From: Caballeronia choica
GTDB lineage: Bacteria > Pseudomonadota > Gammaproteobacteria > Burkholderiales > Burkholderiaceae
Direction: 5' to 3'
Assembly: GCF_001544535.1 (NCBI RefSeq)
Contig: NZ_FCON02000085.1
Location: 1 to 32,247, forward strand
Length of the DNA: 32,247 nt
The notes below the pieces were generated by a model. The model did no database searches and had not been told where the DNA came from. It saw only the letters and a list, made by a program, of their open reading frames with translations. The first letter of the stretch is position 1, and each line of letters starts with the position of its first letter. The position numbers and the translations under genes were made by a program. Positions 15,786-24,408 of this stretch are shown here, piece by piece.

Positions 15786-17235
15786 ACAGCTTCAGCAGTT
15801 CGTCCCGTAGATCGGAGATGTCGAGCACGTGCTGCGCGCGTGTCAAAGCGACGTAAAGGAGGCGCATTTCATCCTCATCCAACGTCAGCCGGCCATCGAC
15901 CATCTTGAAGCGGAAATCATTGACGACTCGCACCCGCTTCCATTCGAGTCCCTTCGCGCGATGTACGGTCGAGATCACGTAGTCGGCTTGACCTTCGGGC
16001 GTCAGACGCTGAGCGAGAGCACGCAGATAATCAGTGCCACGGCCGTCGACGATTTCCACGATAGGCAGCAAATCGCGACCGACTGCACTGCGCGCGAACG
16101 ACTGAGCGTCCTTCCAATTCTCGAATAGCGATAACGCGGTAGGACGAAACGCTCGACGGCCCGCGAGCAACTGATCGGCACCATCTGCGAACGCGACGAT
16201 CTCGGTTGCGCTCATGCGAATGGCGGGTCTATGGCCCATTTCTATCCCGGCCGCGAACTGCCAGATCGCCGTCGCGTTCTTGCGACAAAGCACTGCGTCC
16301 ACAGGGGGTGAAATGGACGGATCTTCGACCATGATCGAGCCGATACCGGACTGACCCTGGATGGGCGTAGTCTCCCCGAGTAAGGCCAGAACGCGGCTCG
16401 CGAGCGCGGCGAACGTTGGCCCGAAGCGGAACGATTCGGTCAGCGGCCGCTCCGGTGCGATGATTTGGGCCATTGCATTGACCGCGCCGCGCCACTCATA
16501 AATCTGTTGGTAGGGATCGCCGACATAGATTATCTGTGCGTGTCGTTGCCGCGACAGAACGGAAAGCATGACACCGTCGCTGTCCTGCGCCTCGTCGAAC
16601 AAAATGAAGTCCGCATCGATGCGAGGATGGCCCTGCGCCCAGACCTTCAGATACACATCAGGTTGTATCGCACTGCGGCCGCGCGGGTCAATGCTCTCGC
16701 TCCACAGCCGCGTGACGCTGGGCGTGAGAAGCTCACGCAGCCAGTCAGCAGCATCCTCGCGCACTTTCTCATCCACCGGGACGTGAAAGGCCCGCGGCGT
16801 ATCGTCTGACGAGCGACAGAACCTGCCCAAACCGTCTGAGATCATCCGGCCAATCTCGAATGGCGTGATCTCAACGCTTTTCCCGGTGATGGTGGGTACC
16901 TCGATTGCCCCGAGACCATACCGTGCTGCAAGCTCGTGAGGAGGTTCAGACGGCAGATTGATGCGTGCGGTGAGTCGCGACGGGACGCCGGCGTACGCGA
17001 GTGAATGCACGGTGCGTGCAACCACGTTAGCTGGGAAACCGCGGCGCGCAGAGTCGGCAATGTCCTTGTTGAAAGCGAGATAGCTTCCGCGTCGACCGGT
17101 GAGCTGGTGAGCCACCAGTCGCAGTGTTGACGTCTTGCCGGCGCCGGCATACGCCTTCACTTTGAGATCGTCGCCGCTCCTCGCGGCTATCACGACGGCT
17201 TCCTGCTCGGCGGTAGGCTTGAAAGTGCTGGCCAC
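15757..17235 (-). CDS. UvrD/Rep-type superfamily 1 helicase
   Basis: The protein of 492 residues has the SF1 helicase motifs in order: Walker A VKAYAGAGKTSTL (about 27-38), Walker B ILFDEAQDSD (211-220), motif III YVGDPYQQIYEWRGA (237-251), motif IV TESFRFG (266-272), motif V STVHRAKGLEW, and motif VI RLLYVALTRAQ. It is short compared with UvrD (about 720) because the 1B/2B insertions are reduced; AYAGAGKT and YQQIYEWRG resemble the FBH1-like branch. It should use ATP to translocate on single-stranded DNA. The start is a GTG at 17235 without a strong ribosome binding site. It begins 48 bases after the recombinase-like gene and is probably cotranscribed with it. Confidence 0.85.
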   Translation of the reverse strand: MASTFKPTAEQEAVVIAARSGDDLKVKAYAGAGKTSTLRLVAHQLTGRRGSYLAFNKDIADSARRGFPANVVARTVHSLAYAGVPSRLTARINLPSEPPHELAARYGLGAIEVPTITGKSVEITPFEIGRMISDGLGRFCRSSDDTPRAFHVPVDEKVREDAADWLRELLTPSVTRLWSESIDPRGRSAIQPDVYLKVWAQGHPRIDADFILFDEAQDSDGVMLSVLSRQRHAQIIYVGDPYQQIYEWRGAVNAMAQIIAPERPLTESFRFGPTFAALASRVLALLGETTPIQGQSGIGSIMVEDPSISPPVDAVLCRKNATAIWQFAAGIEMGHRPAIRMSATEIVAFADGADQLLAGRRAFRPTALSLFENWKDAQSFARSAVGRDLLPIVEIVDGRGTDYLRALAQRLTPEGQADYVISTVHRAKGLEWKRVRVVNDFRFKMVDGRLTLDEDEMRLLYVALTRAQHVLDISDLRDELLKLFTVRFARQN

Positions 17236-17283
17236 AATTAGGGGCGTTTCAGAGAAAAGAGACAGTGTGCCGGAAGTGATGAA

Positions 17284-18222
17284 TCACGTTTCAGAATCAA
17301 CAAGCGGTGCGAATGATGGCTCAAGCGTTTGCCGCAGTCGTACACTGGTGCGATGACTGGAAAGGCCCAGCAGGTTCGCGACCTCCTCGTCGGTGCGACC
17401 CGCATGGAGATGTCGACGCGCGTAGGTATTCCTGAGAAGTCGTGGACTCATGTCTGCCGCCGTAATATTCAGGGATTTCAGCGCTACCCGCACGCATTTT
17501 CCGAGCGTGTCATCCTTCATCGGCTTGCCGGCGGCCGTCGCCAGAAAGAGCCATTCGCTTTGACCAGGCAACTTCGTTCGTGCGTCGTAGTACTCCCGCA
17601 GGACGTCGAGCGAGAAAGGTTCGAGGGTAACTCTACGAGCGATCCGCGGACCGCGCTTTTGCACCAACACGTCGGGCCGGATGCCGTGGACATCAAGATC
17701 GGAAAGGCGGAGGTGACGGCATTCGGCGGCGGTGATGCCGGCGCCCAAGAAGGTCGCGACAATGGCTGTGTTGCGGAGCGATTTGAAGTCTGCGTCCGGC
17801 TGCGATACGCAGGCCGACTGCAAGCGACAATCATCCACAAGCGAAAGGTAGGTCGGTGTGGGTTCGTCCTCGGGCCACGACTCTGAGCCGAGCATTTGAG
17901 CCGCAGGGTTAGCCGAGCGAAGCTCCATGGCGACCAGATGTCGAACGAGCCGATCGATGAGCTTCAGATACCTTAGCCGTGTCGTTGTGCCCGGTACGCA
18001 GTCTCTCGCGAGTTCCTCAAAAAATCCATTAATGTGATCCGATCCGAACGTCGTCAAAGCCTGGCCACGGGCGCCTAGGAATCGATTAAAGCGCGCAAAC
18101 ATCGCACAGTGTTGAACGATGGATCGTTCGGCGAAAGCTCGGCGGTCGGCGCCAGCGGCTTCGGTGCGCTGCCACTGCGCATAGGCTGTTTCGGGATCGC
18201 TCGTCCAGAGTGCCAGGGTCAT
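17284..18222 (-). CDS. Tyrosine-recombinase-fold protein lacking most catalytic residues
   Basis: The 312-residue protein has the two-part layout of phage integrase/Xer proteins: an N-terminal core-binding helical domain (about 12-105) and a C-terminal catalytic fold (about 125-300). Aligned by eye to XerD, Arg I in the G-L-R motif is replaced by Thr164 (GAGITAAECRHL). The first His of H-x-x-R is Arg261 (MSPRLLRNTYARR), while Arg264 is kept. The third-motif His is Leu287 (LLGLSS). The Tyr nucleophile position falls on Leu296 (SVRLRQTL). It should bind DNA but not cut it. The ATG at 18222 overlaps the stop of the upstream small gene, and the helicase follows after 48 bases. Confidence 0.75.
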   Translation of the reverse strand: MTLALWTSDPETAYAQWQRTEAAGADRRAFAERSIVQHCAMFARFNRFLGARGQALTTFGSDHINGFFEELARDCVPGTTTRLRYLKLIDRLVRHLVAMELRSANPAAQMLGSESWPEDEPTPTYLSLVDDCRLQSACVSQPDADFKSLRNTAIVATFLGAGITAAECRHLRLSDLDVHGIRPDVLVQKRGPRIARRVTLEPFSLDVLREYYDARTKLPGQSEWLFLATAAGKPMKDDTLGKCVRVALKSLNITAADMSPRLLRNTYARRHLHAGRTDEEVANLLGLSSHRTSVRLRQTLEPSFAPLVDSET

Positions 18223-18527
18223 AAATCGATATACTGAATTGGCAATCTCCTCAGGATACGCGAAGCTGGCGCTTCGTCAAACCAAGTTACCAACAATAAG
18301 TGCACAGCCAGTGGGATGTGGTCGTGGGCAAGAGAATTTTTGAAGCCCAATTCAGCGCGGAGTGCGAGGATACGAGTTATGTGCTCGATGGGATATTGAG
18401 AATCGTCAGCCGCGCTGGCGTTCTTGTGGAACTCGTCGCAGACAGCTTGCGCTGGGAGGCCCTCTTCAAAGATGCCGAGACTTACGAGATCGTCAATCTC
18501 ACGACGATCAGTTCTGAGGAACTTCAA
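18219..18527 (-). CDS. Small hypothetical protein at the head of the recombinase-like/helicase unit
   Basis: From a TTG at 18527 the frame encodes 102 residues: MKFLRTDRREIDDLVSLGIF, GLPAQAVCDEFHKNASA, then HITRILALRAELGFKN and a hydrophobic helix IPLAVHLLLVTWFDEA. The frame is open upstream to about 18594 (QLEHDDLVRNT), so the true start may lie further up. Its stop overlaps the ATG of the recombinase-like gene (TTATGA), which argues for coupled translation and supports this strand over the plus-strand frame at 18300-18683. I do not recognise a family; no clear helix-turn-helix or catalytic motif is seen. Confidence 0.55.
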   Translation of the reverse strand: MKFLRTDRREIDDLVSLGIFEEGLPAQAVCDEFHKNASAADDSQYPIEHITRILALRAELGFKNSLAHDHIPLAVHLLLVTWFDEAPASRILRRLPIQYIDL

Positions 18528-18972
18528 CGTATTTCGGACAAGATCATCGTGCTCGAGCTGATTGCGACAGACTGTAAAAAAGGACGGCGAGGTCGTTGTT
18601 CACCGATGAACGATGAGATTGATGCCGAGGATCTGACCGTTACGATCGAGAATGAACGTTATGTCGACGACGCCGATGACTGACATGTCCCGATGGGGTC
18701 ATTGGGCGCTTTTCACTGACGTAAATGGCTGCTGGGCCTTGGATTTGGTCGCCCACGAAGCCGCTTTAGCCGCCAATACTTTCGCCGTGAATGCCTAGTT
18801 CGTATGCTTCTCCGGAGACGAAGAGACGGTCATGTCGGTTTCATGTCATTTCAGTAAGCGAAAATGCTGATTGAGATTTCGGACGCTGGCGTGCTAAAAA
18901 GCGCTGCTGACGACCGAAGGGCGTTGGTGCATTCTCATCCAGCATTTATCGTTCTGTAGAGGTGTGGCAAAA
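18528..18972. other. Divergent intergenic region with the cold-shock gene leader
   Basis: The 445 bases separate the minus-strand unit from the cold-shock gene. A plus-strand frame ends MNDEIDAEDLTVTIENERY at 18683, but it overlaps the small gene on the other strand and is probably not real. Long structured leaders are known for cold-shock genes, so the last 100-200 bases may be 5' UTR; I cannot fold them here. Confidence 0.4.
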
Positions 18973-19176
18973 ATGGCAACCGGTATTGTGAAGTGGTTCA
19001 ACGATGCGAAGGGATACGGTTTCATCACGCCGGATGGTGGCGGCGAAGATTTGTTCGCGCACTTCTCCGAGATTCAAGGCAGCGGCTTTAAGTCGCTGCA
19101 GGAAAATCAAAAAGTAAGCTTCGAGATCAAGCAAGGACCCAAGGGAAAGCAGGCTTCGACGATTCAGCCGATGTAA
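18973..19176 (+). CDS. CspA-family cold-shock protein
   Basis: The product has 67 residues, a single cold-shock domain that binds single-stranded nucleic acid and acts as an RNA chaperone. RNP1 is visible as KGYGFI (residues 13-18) and RNP2 as LFAHF (about 29-33); the start [20 protein letters not shown] is typical. The ATG at 18973 is preceded by AGAGGT with about 10-base spacing; an in-frame GTG at 18964 sits directly on that motif and is unlikely. A factor-independent terminator follows at 19202-19230. Confidence 0.95.
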   Translation: MATGIVKWFNDAKGYGFITPDGGGEDLFAHFSEIQGSGFKSLQENQKVSFEIKQGPKGKQASTIQPM

Positions 19177-19201
19177 TCGATCGAGCTTCGTAGCCCCTCA
19201 G

Positions 19202-19230
19202 AGCGGCCCCCTGCGGGCCGCTTCTTGTTT
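19202..19230 (+). terminator. Rho-independent terminator of the cold-shock gene
   Basis: AGCGGCCC (19202-19209) pairs perfectly with GGGCCGCT (19215-19222) across a five-base loop. The T-rich tail tcttgttt follows. It lies 25 bases after the stop. Confidence 0.88.
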
Positions 19231-19359
19231 CCGGCAATGACGGACGCGTCTGATCCGTTTGATTCCGTCTCGAACGCAGCGACGCGTTTGTTGAAGGAGA
19301 CGGGAGTGTGGTACGTGACGGCCCGGCCGCGCCATGATCCCTCTCGACACTCGTCAAAT

Positions 19360-20187
19360 TTAAGCCGTGACCTCGGCGCCGCTCGACTGCGCCGGCGGCA
19401 GAGTCGCCAGGGCGTCGGCGTTGCTCGTGTCAGGCGCCGCAACATTTGCCTGGGCCGCCGACCGTCCGACCCGTGTTCCCGTCGCGGTCGTCCGCTTGGA
19501 TGCGGCTTTTCCCGCTGGCGCCTTCGCTGACCGGGTCTTCTTGGCTGCCGACTTCTTAGCCACCACTTTTTTTGCAGTTGCCTTTTTTGCGACTACTTTT
19601 TTCGCGGAGGTCTTCGTCACGGGAGCGGGCGCGGCCACGGACGTCGCTTTCTTTGCTGCGGAGGGCCGTCCGGCTTTCTTCGCAACGGGCGTCTTGGCGT
19701 TGGTCGACGTCACATTCGACTTCGCTGACGCTCGCTTCGTGGCTGCCGGCTGGCTCGCTGCGCGCTTGGTCGTTGCTCCATCCGTTGCAGTCGTCGTCGC
19801 ATCAGCCGAACTCGCGTCGATCAAAAACTTGGTCCGGTCCTTCACCTTCGCGATCCAAGCAGGGGGGCGTGCCCAACCGCTCCAGGTCTGGCCTGTCTTC
19901 GGATTGCGGTATTTCGCCGGGAGCTTCCCCTTAGTGGCCGTTGTCGACGAAGATGCGGAGGACGCCTGCAAGGACGCCTTCGATGCTCCCTTCGACAGCG
20001 CGCCGCGCGGTCGTCCTCTGCGCGCCGGGTTTTTCTGATGAGCGTCGATGTCAGCGGTCGTCAAATTGTGTCGATCCATCAAAGCACGGATGTCGTCGAG
20101 TACCGCGCGTAATTGCTTGGTGATCAATGCCTCTGCCTGAGCTTGTAGCTTCTTCATTTTTGCTTGGATTTGTTCAAGAGTCGCCAT
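19360..20187 (-). CDS. H-NS family DNA-binding protein with long Lys/Ala-rich tail
   Basis: The protein has 275 residues. Residues about 1-60 form the helical oligomerisation part (MATLEQIQAKMKKLQAQAEA). Residues 90-122 carry the H-NS DNA-binding motif KYRNPKTGQTWSGWARPPAW. The rest (about 123-275) is rich in Ala, Lys, Thr and Ser with repeated (A/V)KK units such as TSAKKVVAKKATAKKVVAKK, like the tails of eukaryotic H1 and of AlgP-type proteins. H-NS proteins silence AT-rich and foreign DNA; the tail probably adds non-specific DNA binding and condensation. AGGAG 8 bases upstream supports the ATG at 20187. Most Burkholderia H-NS proteins are about 100 residues without such a tail, though long forms are known. 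Confidence 0.9.
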   Translation of the reverse strand: MATLEQIQAKMKKLQAQAEALITKQLRAVLDDIRALMDRHNLTTADIDAHQKNPARRGRPRGALSKGASKASLQASSASSSTTATKGKLPAKYRNPKTGQTWSGWARPPAWIAKVKDRTKFLIDASSADATTTATDGATTKRAASQPAATKRASAKSNVTSTNAKTPVAKKAGRPSAAKKATSVAAPAPVTKTSAKKVVAKKATAKKVVAKKSAAKKTRSAKAPAGKAASKRTTATGTRVGRSAAQANVAAPDTSNADALATLPPAQSSGAEVTA

Positions 20188-20444
20188 GAGGGGTCTCCTA
20201 AATGGTCATGCCCGAACTATGCCATTAATCGTCAATCACGCGAAGCGCTTAGCGCGCTCTAGCGTGCTTTCGTGCGCATTTCCATTCCAGTTCTTTTGCT
20301 TTAGCGAGCTGTTCAGGTTCTACCCGAATGACGCGACCATACCGAATCGAAGACATGGAAATCATACAAAAACGGCGGCACAGCCCGACCGGCGTAAGCT
20401 ACTAAGAAAATGAGTCTTTAACGAAGCAAACATACGGCCAGGTC

Positions 20445-20924
20445 GTGTCCAAGTGGATCAGTAGCAGTATTCTCGTGTTCGCCGTCGCTATGTCGCATGT
20501 GGCAGACGGCGCTCGGGCAGCAGACTTCAAAATCAACCCGCAAGCCGCGAGATTCGTGCTGGCAATCTTGCTTGACGACTTCCGTACTGCGCAGACGGGC
20601 GGTGGTTATATGTTCTCGTATGCGCCGAACGAATCAGAAGCTTCCCTGCGCATGAAGGTCCAGCGGTGGCTCTCGGGACACGATCCCGATGGGCTCGACA
20701 TGGATCCGTCCGAGCGGCAGACGCTGTTCAAGTTCTATTGGGCTGCCAGCATGATGCCGAAGCGCTCGACATGCTTTGTGCGGATGGAATCGGAGTCGTG
20801 CCGGCAAGAGTTGACCAAATGGATGTCGCGTGAGGCAGCGGCCGACCCGCGGTTTTTGCTGGACTATAAGACGCTGGCCCCGGCACTTGGGCTTCCCGCG
20901 CTGGCCGGTGCAGGTGGTTCGTGA
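20445..20924 (+). CDS. Exported hypothetical protein
   Basis: The 159-residue protein starts at a GTG and has a clear signal peptide: MSKWISSSILVFAVAMSHVA, followed by DGARA/AD as a likely cleavage site after residue 25. The mature part is helical: NPQAARFVLAILLDDFRTAQ, then SEASLRMKVQRWLSG, and WAASMMPKRSTC with a second Cys a few residues later that could pair. No ATG is available in frame upstream and the ribosome binding site is weak. I recognise no family. It converges with dnaE2, whose stop lies 45 bases away. Confidence 0.65.
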   Translation: MSKWISSSILVFAVAMSHVADGARAADFKINPQAARFVLAILLDDFRTAQTGGGYMFSYAPNESEASLRMKVQRWLSGHDPDGLDMDPSERQTLFKFYWAASMMPKRSTCFVRMESESCRQELTKWMSREAAADPRFLLDYKTLAPALGLPALAGAGGS

Positions 20925-20968
20925 GAAGTTTGGCGATCCGCTGGCTCATGCCGTGCGTTGCGAATAGA

Positions 20969-23900
20969 TCAGCAAAAGTTCCGGCTGACCGTCGTCAAGC
21001 CGCCCAGCAGGTGCAACATGTCGACGAGCCGTTGCGCGGCGAGGTGGCGGACCTCTCCTTCGCATTGCCAGGTGCCGTAGACCGCGAGCAGCGAGGCGCC
21101 GAGCGCTTCCTTTCGTTGTTTCTCGAGCAACGACGGCCAGACGATCACGTTCACGTTGCCGGTTTCGTCTTCAAGCGTCACGAACATCACGCCCTTGGCA
21201 GTGCCGGGCCGCCGTCTGACGGTCACGAGGCCGCAGTCGCGAGCCAGCCTGCCGTTCGGATACGTTCGCAGAGTTGATGCCGGGATCAGTCGCTGCTCGA
21301 GCAGGATCGGGCGGAGCAACTCCAGCGGGTGACGCCCGAGCGTGAGTCCGGTCGACTTATAGTCGCCGACGATGTCTTCCGCTTCAGAGGGAGCGCCGAG
21401 TACCGGTGTGGCGTCTTCAAGGCGGGCGTCGGCCAACATGTCTTTGTCGGGGACGGCCGCGACCGACTGCCACAACGCTTCGCGACGGTTGCCCGCGAGA
21501 GAAGCCAGCGCATTCGCACTCGCCAGCACCTGAAGGTCATGCCGATCGAGTTGCGCGCGCCGCGCCAGATCGCTGACATTCAGGAATGGCCTGACCGCGC
21601 GCGCGGATTCGATCCGCTCGGCCGCGCCGTCACGCATTCCCTTGAGCAAAGACAACCCGAGCCGCACGACCACCGCCTTCTGTCCTTCGCGACGTTCGAG
21701 AACGGAATCCCAGCCACTGATCGTGACGTCGACGGGCGCCACCTGCACGCCGTGCCGCTTCGCATCCTGGACGAGTTGCGAGGGCGAATAAAAGCCCATC
21801 GGCTGGGAATTGAGCATCGCCGCGAGAAATGCCGCTGGCTCGTGACATTTCAGCCAACTGCTTGCGTACACCAGGAGCGCAAAGCTTGCCGCGTGACTCT
21901 CCGGAAAGCCGTACTCGCCAAAGCCCTTGATCTGTTCGAAGATGGCTTCCGCAAAGTCTTGTTTATACCCACGCTCGCGCATGCCGTTGACGATACGGTC
22001 GTAGTACTTCTGCAAGCCGCCCTTGCGCTTCCACGCAGCCATAGCACGCCGGAATTGATCCGCTTCACCCGGCGTGAAACCCGCCGCGAGGATCGCCACC
22101 TGCATCACCTGCTCCTGGAAAATCGGCACGCCCAGCGTGCGTCCGAGCGCAGCCTCGAGTGCCTCGCTGGGGTAGGTGACAGGCTCGAACCCTTGCCGGC
22201 GGCGAAGATAGGGGTGAACTGCGCCACCCTGAATCGGTCCCGGCCGCACGATCGCGACTTCGATCACCAGATCGTAAAAGGTCCTCGGTTGAAGGCGCGG
22301 CAGCATCGACATCTGCGCACGGGATTCGATCCGAAACACACCGACGGTGTCCGCCTGCGAGATCATCTCGTAGGTAACGGGATCCTCGACGGGGATGTCC
22401 TGCATCTCGAAGCGCTCGCCGCGCTGCTCGGACACGATGTCGAGCGTGCGGCGAATCGCCGATAGCATGCCGAGCGCGAGCACGTCGATCTTGAGCAGCC
22501 CGAGCGCTTCGAGATCGTCCTTGTCCCACTGGATGGCGCTGCGATCGGCCATCGCGGCGTTCTCGACAGGAACGAGCCGGGTCAGCTTGCCCCGGCTGAT
22601 CACGAATCCGCCCGAATGTTGCGACAGGTGCCGGGGGAAATTCAGTATCTGCCCGGCAAGCGAGGCCCAGGCGGCGATGAGAGCGAGTTCGGACTCGGCG
22701 AACCGTCGAAAGCAGGTCGCGCGAATCGTCGAACCACTGATGGCTTTTCGCCACCCGGTCGACGATCTGCGGGTCGACGCCCAATGCCTTGCCCGTCTCC
22801 CTCAGCGCGCCACGAGGCCGATAGGTGGAGACAGCAGCCGCGATTGCCGCGCGGTCACGGCCATACTTTTGATAGATGTATTGGATGACCTCTTCGCGCC
22901 GCTGATGCTCGAAATCGACGTCGATATCGGGCGGCTCACCGCGCTCCTTGCTGATGAATCGCTCGAATAGCATGTTGCCGCGCGAGGGGTCCACTTCGGT
23001 CACGCCCAGGCAATAGCACACGGCGGAGTTGGCCGCCGAACCGCGTCCCTGACACAAGATGTGCTGGCTGCGGGCAAAGCGCACGATGTCGTAGACCGTC
23101 AGGAAATACGCCTCGTACTCGAGATGGCGGATCAACTGCAGTTCGTGCTCGATCTGTTCCTGCACGGCGTGCGGGATGCCGTGCGGAAACCGCCGATGCG
23201 CCCCGATGTACGTTTCCTGCCGCAGATACGCCTCGTGTGTAAAGCCTGGCGGAACGAGCTCGTCGGGATATTCGTATTTGAGTTCATCCAGCGAGAAAGT
23301 GCAGCGCTCGAGCACGCTCAGTGTTTCGGTCAGCGTGTGCTCGGGATACAGTTTCGCGAGACGCAAGCGCGAGCGCGAGTGTTGCTCGGCATTGGGCGCC
23401 AGATCGTAGCCGCATTGCGCGACGGGTTTGCCAAGGCGAATGGCCGTCATCGTGTCTTGCAGCGGCTTTCTCGACCGTACATGCATGACGACGTTACCCG
23501 TGGCCACCACCGGAACCAGGTAGCGCGAGGCAAGATACTCGACCGTGCCCCGATGGATATCGTCCATGGCGCGCTGATGCAAGGTCAGACCCACCCACGC
23601 CCGAGCGGGAAACGTCGCGTTCATCCATTCGAGTTGCGGGGCGAGCGCCTCTTCCTTCGCAGGGAATTCCGGGATGAGGATCGCCAGGCAATTCGGCATG
23701 CCGCGCAGGTGCGCGTAGGCCGTCTCTGGACGGGCGATGTCCTGCGGTGTTAGCAGATAGCTGCCTTTCGCCGCTCGCATCCGTCCAAGGGTGATGAGTT
23801 CGGACAGGTTGCCGTAGCCATCGCGGTTCTGGGCCAGCAGAATCAGTCCGAAGGCGGGGCGCTTGTCGACGTGCACGAGCTTGAAATACGATCCGATGAT

Positions 23901-24107
23901 AAGCGGCAGTTTCTCTTCCTTCGCCTGCACGTGGGCGCGGACGATGCCGGCGAGCGAACACTCATCGGTGATGGCGAGACCCGAGTAGCCGAGTTGCGAC
24001 GCGCGAATGACGAGTTCCTCCCCGCGCGACGCCCCATGCAGGAACGTGAAGTTGGAAAAGGCGAAGAGCTCCGCGTAAGCGGGCAGGGCGGAGAAAGGCG
24101 AATCCAC
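20969..24107 (-). pseudogene. dnaE2: Error-prone DNA polymerase III alpha-like gene dnaE2 (imuC), frameshifted
   Basis: DnaE2 is the polymerase of the SOS mutasome with ImuA and ImuB. The first frame begins at a GTG (24107) with a PHP domain (FLHGASRGEELVIRASQLGY). It continues with the polymerase core (CQGRGSAANSAVCYCLGVTE, PPDIDVDFEHQRREEVIQYI). After WFDDSRDLL it goes out of register. The neighbouring frame continues RRFAESELAL through SQHSGGFVISRGKLTRLVP, LGLLKIDVLALGMLS and an OB-fold end to 20969. An extra base in the three-base run at 22709-22711 (aaa on plus) accounts for it. Corrected length is about 1045 residues, normal for the family. As written, the product loses the third catalytic region and everything after about residue 470. 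Confidence 0.9.
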
Positions 24108-24122
24108 GGCGCTTGGCTCATG

Positions 24123-24408
24123 TCATCCAAAGAGGCCGTGGAGGAACCAGCGCACTTCGTCCGAGGTTGCGCTCGGCCGCTCGCGGTAGATCCAGTAGCA
24201 ACAATTGTCGGCGGCTTCGGCGACGAAGTAGTCGCGCGCACCAGATCGCCGTCGAACCAGCCGGCCTCGATGCGCTCGCCCGTCGAGACGAGCGTAAGCG
24301 TCGATCCATAGAATGGCCGGTGGTTTTGTTCTCCGTCCTAGGTGACCACCTTGGACGGAATACCTCCAGCGAAAGCCGGGGCAGGTGAATGGCGACGAGT
24401 ACGGCCAT
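24123..24408 (-). pseudogene. imuB: imuB remnant: both ends kept, most of the gene deleted
   Basis: ImuB is a catalytically inactive Y-family polymerase-like hub of about 450-500 residues. Here the ATG at 24408 begins the usual start (MAVLVAIHLPRLSLEVFRPR), which after 22 residues runs into an inverted repeat. The conserved C-terminus then follows in another frame: PAILWIDAYARLDG, DYFVAEAAD, CYWIYRERPSATSDEVRWF and HGLFG with stop at 24123. Only about 95 codons remain. Within the C-terminal part there is one extra and one missing base: the segment ERIEAGWFDGDLVR is readable only in a shifted frame between them. The finger, palm and clamp-binding parts are gone, so no functional ImuB can be made. 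Confidence 0.85.
24332..24359. repeat. 28-bp inverted repeat at the imuB deletion junction
   Basis: On the plus strand, tccgtcctaggtg (24332-24344), two central bases, then caccttggacgga (24347-24359). The arms are 13 bp with one mismatch. The right arm is the coding sequence for the imuB FRPRW segment; the left arm is its near-inverse. The junction between the kept ends of imuB falls here, and the imuA stop lies inside it. Confidence 0.8.

Noticed and set aside
17284-18222. Active phage integrase with an attachment site
   Set aside because: Catalytic residues are missing and no tRNA or flanking direct repeats were seen nearby.
18300-18683. Plus-strand 127-codon ORF
   Set aside because: Antisense to the small minus-strand gene that overlaps the recombinase start; its own start has no Shine-Dalgarno. 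Not fully excluded.
19367-20038. Plus-strand 223-codon hydrophobic ORF
   Set aside because: Antisense of the Lys/Ala-rich H-NS tail; the Phe/Ala/Val pattern is the mirror of AAG and GCC codons.
21329-22465. Plus-strand 378-codon ORF
   Set aside because: Antisense to dnaE2, whose protein is clearly recognisable.
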